A DNA stretch of 7,961 bases, from the NCBI GenBank assembly GCA_044227705.1, contig JBGAWE010000211.1, positions 1 through 7,961 of the forward strand, read 5' to 3'. A program made the translations under genes and the position numbers. This document shows positions 1-5,900 of the stretch, piece by piece. How positions within the stretch are numbered: position 1 is the first letter of the stretch; every line of letters starts with the position of its first letter. The notes under the pieces were generated by a model that had not been told where the DNA came from, made no database searches, and was given only the letters and a program-made list of their open reading frames with translations. The stretch comes from JANOQP01 sp044227705 (GTDB lineage Bacteria > Bacteroidota > Bacteroidia > Chitinophagales > Saprospiraceae).

Positions 1-15
1 GCTTCTGCCCTGACC

Positions 16-1086
16 CTATTCCCCAATCAAACATCCCCACGCCGCTCGGGACATGTTCCCCCATTTCACCATGTCGCAGACCATTTTCTGCCGGTCGTCC
101 ACAGGCATGGAGCCGAGTTTTTTTTCCCAAAATTGATATTGCCGCAGGCAGACGCGAGTCACGCTGACGATGCCCAGCACGATGCAGAGTGCGGTCTCGG
201 CGCGGCGTCTCGGATGGATGGTCTTTCGAAAGGCGGCTCGTGTGGCAACGACCTGTTTTTCAAAAACCTCTTTTAAAAAATCGGCCGATTGAGCGGTCGT
301 CGCCAGCGTCCGGATGCCTGCCTGATGGTCGTGCCAGAGGTCGAAGATGTCATCGGCGAGTTGCATCAGGTGCCCGAACTCCATGATGGCCCGTTGCTCG
401 GCCAGCGGCAGCGGGTGGGCAAGCAGACGGCGGAACATGAGGAGCGAACAGCCGCCCTTCTCTCTCGTAAGTCGTTGAAGGTCAGCCGTTTGGAGCGCGT
501 GGTCGGTCTGTCGCCGCCCCTCGAACTGAACCTCAAAAACGCGGTGCATGTAGACCTTGAACTCGGCGACGTGCTCCGGCGGGAGGTTCTCGTAGATGGA
601 ATGGAGGAAGTGGACGGCAAGGCCGCGCTCGTCGGCCGACTCGGCGAAGGCATAGATGCGGCCCTGCCAGTCGTCGGCCCCGTTGCCGTGCTTTTTGAAG
701 TCGTCGACGAGGTCGTCAAAGAAGAAAGAAAGGGCCGAGCATTGGGTGAAAAGCTCCTTTTCCGCAGCTGTTCGAGGCTTGCCGCGCAGGGCGCAGAAAA
801 CGCTTGAGAGGTAGGTCGTGCCATAGTAATAGTGCTGCAGCCGCCGTACGTCCTTGCTCGTCAGCGCCGTCGGAAAGGGGAGCCGCAACTGCAGCATCGC
901 CCGCCGGGCAAGGTGCCAGTTGGCACGGAGGAAGGCGGCCGAGACCCAAAAAACGGCACGGGAGAGATAGAAAAAATGGGATAAGCGCGGCATGGAGGGA
1001 TGTTCGGGGCGAAGGTTGCCAATGCCCGGCCGTGTTTTTTTCAAAAAGTTTCGAGCGGCCGTTAACCAGATCTCCATCCTCGGCAT
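16..1086 (-). CDS. Class 1 isoprenoid biosynthesis enzyme (polyprenyl-synthase-like fold)
   Basis: A 356-residue protein resembling all-alpha class I prenyl-diphosphate enzymes, which ionise an allylic diphosphate held by Mg2+ on two Asp-rich motifs. Seen: the first Asp-rich motif DDLVDD at residues 124-129, and a second, QLADDIFDLWHD, at 242-253. The Gly-x-x-x-Gln spacing before the second motif (G238, Q242) matches the GxxFQxxDD pattern of trans-prenyltransferases. A Lys-Gly-Gly segment (REKGGCS, 208-214) sits where those enzymes have a conserved diphosphate-binding Lys. The motif spacing of about 120 residues fits one catalytic domain; residues 285-356 look like a family-specific C-terminal extension. 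The exact product (prenyl diphosphate, terpene or other) cannot be read from sequence. The start is uncertain: ATG at 1086, 1077 or 993 (MPRLSHFFY) are all possible, and the Arg/Lys-rich first 31 residues may not be translated. It is divergent from the DUF5606 gene, with no partner gene beside it in the window. Squalene/phytoene synthase is less likely, because the motifs are DDxxD rather than DxxxD. Confidence 0.72.
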   Translation of the reverse strand: MPRMEIWLTAARNFLKKTRPGIGNLRPEHPSMPRLSHFFYLSRAVFWVSAAFLRANWHLARRAMLQLRLPFPTALTSKDVRRLQHYYYGTTYLSSVFCALRGKPRTAAEKELFTQCSALSFFFDDLVDDFKKHGNGADDWQGRIYAFAESADERGLAVHFLHSIYENLPPEHVAEFKVYMHRVFEVQFEGRRQTDHALQTADLQRLTREKGGCSLLMFRRLLAHPLPLAEQRAIMEFGHLMQLADDIFDLWHDHQAGIRTLATTAQSADFLKEVFEKQVVATRAAFRKTIHPRRRAETALCIVLGIVSVTRVCLRQYQFWEKKLGSMPVDDRQKMVCDMVKWGNMSRAAWGCLIGE

Positions 1087-1190
1087 AGAGGGTCGAAAAG
1101 CGCGACAAAGAGATTTTTTTTGAGACCTCGAAAGCCTATTCCCAAAAGGTGCTCAACAAGTCGAATGGAGACAGGCCACCTAAAAACTCC

Positions 1191-1236
1191 CCAAAGACCA
1201 GCCCCAGACCGATTTGGTAACGCCAAAGACCAGCCC
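1191..1236. repeat. 14-bp direct repeat in the divergent intergenic region
   Basis: CCAAAGACCAGCCC occurs exactly at 1191-1204 and again at 1223-1236, a 32-bp period of about three helical turns. Between the copies, TTTGG at 1213-1217 can pair with the CCAAA of either copy. The repeat lies 105-150 bp upstream of the isoprenoid-enzyme start and 145-190 bp upstream of the DUF5606 start. It could be a paired operator or a chance duplication. Confidence 0.5.
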
Positions 1237-1254
1237 TGCCAGCGAAAACCAAAC

Positions 1255-1290
1255 AGAGCAGCCGGAAGCGAAAGCGACCGGCTGTTTTTG
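1255..1290 (+). terminator. Terminator-like hairpin upstream of the DUF5606 promoter
   Basis: CAGCCGG (1259-1265) pairs perfectly with CCGGCTG (1278-1284) across a 12-nt loop. The stem extends outward by a G-U pair and three more pairs into the T-run (1255-1258 with 1285-1288), and TTTTTGTTTT follows on the plus strand. This is intrinsic-terminator geometry, but no plus-strand gene lies upstream of it in the window. It may end an unannotated transcript starting within 1087-1258, or insulate the promoter at 1321. Confidence 0.35.
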
Positions 1291-1320
1291 TTTTCGGCAT
1301 GGCCGGGCGGGAGGCGTTGT

Positions 1321-1328
1321 TAGTTTTG
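1321..1328 (+). promoter_or_regulatory. Bacteroidota -7 promoter element (TAnnTTTG) for the DUF5606-GT2 unit
   Basis: TAGTTTTG matches the Bacteroidota -7 consensus TAnnTTTG at every fixed position. Transcription would start near 1333-1336, giving a leader of about 45 nt before the ATG at 1380. The -33 element is weak: the nearest TTTG (1287-1290) is about 10 nt too far upstream, and a TTTTC at 1291-1295 is only a partial match. Confidence 0.5.
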
Positions 1329-1379
1329 CCCGCCTTTTCGGCTGGAGCATTCACAAAAAACACCGCTCCTTTTCCAGAC

Positions 1380-1844
1380 ATGAACCTCGACAAGTACGTC
1401 TCCATCCCCGGCCTGCCGGGCATCCACAAGATCCAGACCTCGCGGGCCAACGGCCTGTTCATCTTCGACACCATCGAGAACCGCTCGCGCTTCGTGCCGG
1501 TGCGCGGCGGCAACTTCACGCCGCTGGCCACCATCTCGATGTACACCGAGACGGAGGAGGGCCTCATCTCGCTCGGCGACGTGTTCGACCGCGTGAAAGA
1601 GAGCCTCGCCGAGACGCCGCTGCCCTCGATGGAAGGCAACTCCGCTGACTTCCGCTCGTGGTTCTCGAAGGTGATGCCCGAGCACGACCGCGACCAGGTG
1701 CACATCGCCGACATCAAGAAGTTGGTGAAATGGTACGGCTACATGGAGTCGAAAGGCCTCATCGAGGAGGCAGAGAAGGCGACCGCCGAGGCCGCAGCCG
1801 CCAAAGCCGCCGAGGCTGAAAAAGAGGAGAAAAAGGAGGATTGA
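1380..1844 (+). CDS. DUF5606 domain-containing protein
   Basis: A 154-residue cytoplasmic protein with no signal peptide or membrane segment. The N-terminal half matches my recollection of the Bacteroidota-restricted DUF5606 family: it opens with an 'ISGKPGLYK'-like segment (VSIPGLPGIHKI, residues 7-18), then a short beta-rich region (NGLFIFD, 24-30) and a 'SMYTETEEGLISLGDVFD' segment (53-70). A helical DIKKLVKWYGYMESKGLI stretch (111-128) follows. Residues 129-154 form an Ala/Lys/Glu-rich, highly charged tail, probably a helix or disordered. The biochemical role of this family is unknown. ATG 1380 is chosen because family similarity begins there; an in-frame ATG at 1299 would add 27 residues of unrelated sequence and lies upstream of the promoter. 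It is followed after 45 nt by the glycosyltransferase, with no terminator between them, so the two are probably co-transcribed. Confidence 0.75.
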   Translation: MNLDKYVSIPGLPGIHKIQTSRANGLFIFDTIENRSRFVPVRGGNFTPLATISMYTETEEGLISLGDVFDRVKESLAETPLPSMEGNSADFRSWFSKVMPEHDRDQVHIADIKKLVKWYGYMESKGLIEEAEKATAEAAAAKAAEAEKEEKKED

Positions 1845-1889
1845 GCCTCGTTTCCGGTTCAAATCCAGTCAGCAACCACCTGTTCCGAA

Positions 1890-2639
1890 ATGTACAAAGG
1901 GAAAAAAGTCATCGTCGTCCTCCCCGCCTACAACGCCGCTGCGACGCTCGAGAAGACCTTCCGCGAGATTCCGATGGACCTCGTCGACGACGTCATCCTC
2001 TGCGACGACGCCAGCCGCGACAACACCGCCGCGCTCGGCCGCGAGCTGGGCATCCGCCACGTCATCGTCCACGAGAAGAACAAGGGCTACGGCGGCAACC
2101 AGAAGTCGCTCTACACAAAGGCCCTTGCGCTCGGCGGCGACATCGTCATCATGCTCCACCCCGACTACCAGTACACCCCGAAGCTCATCCCGTCGATGGT
2201 CAACATCATCGGCGAGGAGCTTTTCCCGGTCGTGCTCGGCTCGCGCATCCTCGGCGTCGGGGCGCTCAAGGGGGGGATGCCACTCTACAAGTTCTTCGCC
2301 AACCGCTTCCTCACCGCCTTCCAGAACTGGCTCATCGACTACAAGCTGTCGGAATACCACACTGGCTACCGGGCGTTCAGCCGCGAGGTCTTGCAGGCTA
2401 TTTCTTTTGAAAAGAACAGCGACGACTTCGTCTTCGACAACGAGATGCTCTCGCAAATCGTCTTCGCCGGGTTCGACATCGCCGAGGTGACCTGCCCGAC
2501 GAAATACTTCGACGAGGCATCGAGCATCAACTTCCGCCGCTCGATGAAGTACGGCCTCGGCGTGCTGCGCGTCTCGGTCAACCACCGGCTGGCGAAGTGG
2601 GGGGTGTTGAAACTGGACATGTATTCGCCCAAAAGCTGA
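1890..2639 (+). CDS. Glycosyltransferase family 2 (dolichyl-phosphate-mannose-synthase-like)
   Basis: A 249-residue GT-A fold glycosyltransferase, expected to transfer a sugar from a nucleotide-sugar to a lipid or polysaccharide acceptor at the inner face of the membrane. Seen: the nucleotide-binding start VIVVLPAYNAAATL (residues 7-20); the acidic DDASRDNT (39-46); an EKNKGYGGNQ segment (62-71) typical of DPM1-like GT2 enzymes; and HPDYQYTP (90-97) where many relatives have DADxQ, so metal-binding Asp92 is retained while the preceding residues are His-Pro. EYHTGYRAFS (155-164) fits the acceptor-side region of DPG/DPM-synthase-like enzymes. There is no C-terminal transmembrane segment, so it is probably soluble or peripheral. 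Sugar and acceptor cannot be assigned. ATG 1890 directly precedes the first beta strand and is the natural start. It is the last gene of the DUF5606 unit, and a strong terminator follows 25 nt downstream. Confidence 0.88.
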   Translation: MYKGKKVIVVLPAYNAAATLEKTFREIPMDLVDDVILCDDASRDNTAALGRELGIRHVIVHEKNKGYGGNQKSLYTKALALGGDIVIMLHPDYQYTPKLIPSMVNIIGEELFPVVLGSRILGVGALKGGMPLYKFFANRFLTAFQNWLIDYKLSEYHTGYRAFSREVLQAISFEKNSDDFVFDNEMLSQIVFAGFDIAEVTCPTKYFDEASSINFRRSMKYGLGVLRVSVNHRLAKWGVLKLDMYSPKS

Positions 2640-2664
2640 CGGCATTTCATGCTTCGCCGAAAAG

Positions 2665-2701
2665 AAAAAGGGACGCGCTCGATTGGGCGCGTCCCTTTTT
2701 T
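2665..2701. terminator. Bidirectional intrinsic terminator (GT2 gene / small minus-strand unit)
   Basis: A 9-bp perfect stem, GGGACGCGC (2670-2678) with GCGCGTCCC (2687-2695), encloses an 8-nt loop. T6 follows on the plus strand. On the minus strand the same hairpin is followed by TTTTTCTTTT. It therefore terminates the glycosyltransferase transcript and could also terminate leftward transcription arriving from 2722. Confidence 0.9.
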
Positions 2702-2721
2702 GTGGGCCGTTTTTTTTAAAA

Positions 2722-2814
2722 CTACTTTTTGAAACCCTCGTCGGCCGTCATCTCGAAGTCGGGCAGGGCAGGGGCCACGCTGCGAAGCGGCATTGAAATG
2801 ACTTTCGATTCCAT
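2722..2814 (-). CDS. Possible small protein of 30 residues (hypothetical)
   Basis: The minus strand from ATG 2814 to TAG 2722 encodes a 30-residue peptide beginning MESKVISMPLRS and ending DFEMTADEGFKK; it resembles no family I recognise. It has no signal peptide or membrane segment. Its charges are mixed, with Pro/Ala in the middle and an acidic then Lys-Lys C-terminus. In support: codons in the second half end mostly in G or C, like the neighbouring genes; a bidirectional terminator starts 21 nt after the stop; and the terminator of the large upstream gene separates it as its own unit. Against: it is very short, the frame stays open upstream past the ATG, and its promoter match is imperfect. 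It could instead be part of a small RNA or a gene remnant. Confidence 0.35.
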   Translation of the reverse strand: MESKVISMPLRSVAPALPDFEMTADEGFKK

Positions 2815-2856
2815 GTCTTGAAAGATTGAGCGGCCTGTCGAGGCCGGTTTGGATGG

Positions 2857-2884
2857 CAAAAATGCCGAGATTCCCGAAAACAAA
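2857..2884 (-). promoter_or_regulatory. Candidate promoter for the small minus-strand unit
   Basis: On the minus strand CATTTTTG (plus 2857-2864) matches the Bacteroidota -7 TAnnTTTG except at the first T. A TTTG at plus 2881-2884 could serve as the -33 element, with a 16-nt spacer that is somewhat short. The predicted start near 2850 leaves a leader of about 35 nt containing a 6-bp hairpin (CGGCCT/AGGCCG, 2831-2846). The TTTG overlaps the U-run of the upstream terminator. Confidence 0.25.
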
Positions 2885-2913
2885 AAAGGGACGCGCCCCG
2901 CAGGACGCGCCCC
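2881..2913 (-). terminator. Strand-specific intrinsic terminator of the giant surface-protein gene
   Basis: Arms 2888-2898 and 2903-2913 enclose a 4-nt loop. In minus-strand RNA all 11 positions pair (nine Watson-Crick, two G-U), and U6 follows. In plus-strand RNA the two wobble positions become A-C mismatches and there is no U-run, so it should work only leftward. It lies 43 nt after the stop codon at 2957. Its 14-nt segment AAAAAGGGACGCGC is identical to 2665-2678 of the neighbouring terminator. Confidence 0.85.
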
Positions 2914-2956
2914 TCTTATGAAAAGACCCGTTTCCGGCCTTCCGGGATTAAGGTTT

Positions 2957-5900
2957 TCAGTTCACCACGACCATGCGCTTCGTCGCCGAGCCGGCCGGGG
3001 TTTCGAGCTGGTAAAACACCACGCCCGAGGCCGGGAGGTCGCTGCGGTTGAGGTTGATGGCGTTGTAGCCTTTGGCGAAGTCGCCTTTGACCGTCTTCAA
3101 GGTGCGGCCTTCGACGTCGGTCAGCGTGAGCGTGGCCGTCGCGGCTTCCGGGAGGTGGAAGCGGATGGCCGTCTCGTTCTTCACCGGGTTCGGCTCGTTT
3201 TGGTAGAGTTCGAAGCCGAGGCTGTTGACCACCGTCGCGCCGTTCTCGCTGTCGAAGCGGAAGGCCACGTCGAGGTTTTCACCGGCGAGGTTGTAGGCTT
3301 CGGCGGCGGTCAGGCGGCTTGAGACGGAGAGCATCTTGCTCAACTTCCCGTCGGCCGTCGCCCGGAATTTCACCGAGAACTGGCCCTTTTCAGTGCCGTT
3401 GAAGCTCGTCGAGAGGACGCCCTCCGCCGTGCGCAGCGTGTTGAAGTTCTCCATCGCCATGCCCTGGCCGGGGAAGACGTACTCCAATTCGAGGCCGTCG
3501 AAGGCCATCGTGAACTGGTAGCCCGACACGATTTCCTCCGCCGTGAAGTCGACGGTGAACTCGTCGCCCGCTTTAACGTCGCGGTCTTTCGCGTCGAAGA
3601 CGAGGCTGCCGACCGCGTTGCGGTCGCCCGCTTGGACGAGGTTGTTCGGCACCGCGTCGTGCGTCAGGTCGCCGATCTTGATGGCGATGAAGTCGTTGGC
3701 GTTCGAGACTTTGACGGTCTCGGGGAAGGGTTCCGTCAGCGGCGCGGCCGTCGTGAACTGGAAGCTCTTGTCGACGAAGCGCCACGAGTCGTTCTGCGGG
3801 AAGTCGGTGTAGATGCCGAGGATGAGCTTCCGCAACTCGACCACGTCGAACGTCGTGACCTGCCCGTTGTGGTTGATGTCGCCCGCAATCCAGTCGTAGG
3901 GGCTGGTGAACGGCGCCACGTTGAGGATGTGCTTCGACATTTTCACGAGGTCGAACGTCGACACGCCGTTCAGCGGGTTCACGTCCTTCTTCGCCGAGAG
4001 TGTGTAGGTTGGGTCGACGGGCAGCGCGTTGAAGTTGTACGCGCCCGTCGCGGAGGTCATTTTGAACAGGCCGGTCGGCGGGAGGGCCGGGTTCGAGCCT
4101 TTGATGTTGACCTCGGCCGATTCGACGCCTTCCACGTCTTCCGTCGTGATGAAGCCCGCGACCGAGCCGGAGCCGCCCGCCGAGTTCGGGCAGACGCCCA
4201 TGTTGTCCTGAACGAGGAGGTAGGTTTCGCAGAAGTCGGCGTTGCCCGCCTTGTCCTTCGCCCAGACCTCGACGGTCTGGGTGCCGGTCTCGTCGCAGTT
4301 GTAAGTGACGGAGGTCGTCGTCGGCAGACCGGTGCCCGTGCCGCTGCGGCGGATGTAGTAGACCAGTTGGCCGCTCGGCGTGCAGTTGTCGAGGGCGTAG
4401 TTCACGAAATCCGAGGCCCAGAGGGTGACGGTCGGCGTGGCCGTGTTCATCAGGTTGGCCGAGAGGCCGTTGAGGCAGACGACGGTCGGCTTCTTGCAGT
4501 CCTTGATGATGAAAGAATACTCGCACGTCGTCTCGTTGCCGCAGCCGTCGGCCACGAACCACTTGATTTTGTGGAGGCCGTAGGGCAGCTCGAAGTTCGT
4601 CGACCCCCAGCGGATGACGCGGGCGGTGCGCTTCGTGCCGTTGTCGTCGTACTTCGTGTCGAAGCCAAGGCTGTTGTTTTGCGAGTTGACGATGGTCTCC
4701 ATCGTGCCGTCGCCGTTGAGGTCGAGGAACATCGTGTAGCGGATGTCGAGCTGGTTGGTCGAGCAGTCGTCCGTCGCCTCCACGTTGAGGTCGGGCTTGC
4801 CCTCGCAAAGGTCGTGCTGGCTGTGGACGGCGTCCCATGTGTCGGACGTGTTGAACTGCGCCGGGTCGTTGTCCGTGAAGTCGCAGAACTCGACGACGGA
4901 GCTCGGGCAGTTCAGGACCGTCGGCTTCACGTTGTCGTGGATCTTGATGATTTGGACGTAGATGAAACCGTTCTGGCTGTCATTGTAGGTGTAGGCGCCG
5001 ATGTTCGTGTTCGTCGGGTTCTGCACCGTCGTGAAGCTCTTGTTCGGGTCGAACGTGCACCAGTTGATGATTTGCCAGGTGCGGAGGATTTTGAAGCAGG
5101 CGTCGGGCACGAGGGTGAAAACCTTGTCGTCGTGCGAGATGGCGATGAGTTCGCAGTTCTCGTTGAAGATTTTCGGCGCGCCGAAGTCCATCGAGCCGTT
5201 GCATGCCGTCAGTTCGACGTCGTTCGGCCATTGGATTTGGTAGTCGTCGACGTAGTTCACCTTGATGTACTGGGTGCAACGGGAGGTGTTGCCCGAGCAG
5301 TCTTTGGCGGTGAAAGTCCGCGTGATGGTCCCCTTCAGGCAGGTCGTGTCGAACTGGGCGTAGCTGACCACCGTCGTGATGCCGTCGACGCAGCAGTTGT
5401 CTACCGCCGACGGGTTTCCGTAGAGCCAGAGGGTCGGGTCGAAAGCGTCGCAGGTCGTCGTCACGTTGGCCGGGGCGTTGCAGACCGGCTTGATTTTGTC
5501 GTCGATGTAGACGAGCACCATGCAGTCGTTGAAGTGGCCCTCGAAAGCGTCGAGGCTCACGTCGCCGAGGCCGGGGTTGATGTCGTAGACGCGCAGCACG
5601 ACCATCACGGTGTCCTTCAGGTCGGAGCAGCAGAACTTCACTTTTTCATGGAAATAGTCGGTGTTCTGGCAGGTGTTCGCGTCCATCCGGCGGGCCTTGA
5701 ACCACACCTGCGCACAGTTGTCGTAGGAGCCTTCGTCGAAAGTGGAGGCCGGGACGAGGGCCATGCCGTCGGTTCCGAGGCCGATTTGGGTGAACTCGCG
5801 GCACACGGCGACCGGCGCGACGAGGTCCTCCACATGGACGGTGAAATAGCAGGTCGAGGTGTTCCCGCAATCGTCGGTGATGGCGTAGGTCACTTGCGTC

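Noticed and set aside
289..824. Other frames inside the isoprenoid-enzyme gene (289-807 plus, 366-824 minus)
   Set aside because: They overlap the region encoding both Asp-rich motifs, and their translations are Ser/Arg/Pro- or Val/Glu-rich with no motif.
1306..1334. Hairpin GGCGGG/CCCGCC followed by TTTT, which could be an attenuator in the DUF5606 leader
   Set aside because: The stem is only 6 bp with a 17-nt loop, and it straddles the -7 element, so most of it would not be transcribed from the promoter proposed here.
1841..2645. Overlapping long frames on both strands across the glycosyltransferase (1841-2410 plus, 1869-2645 minus)
   Set aside because: Their composition is Arg/Pro/His- or Val/Asp/Glu-rich, typical of out-of-frame reading; the GT2 frame contains all the recognisable motifs.
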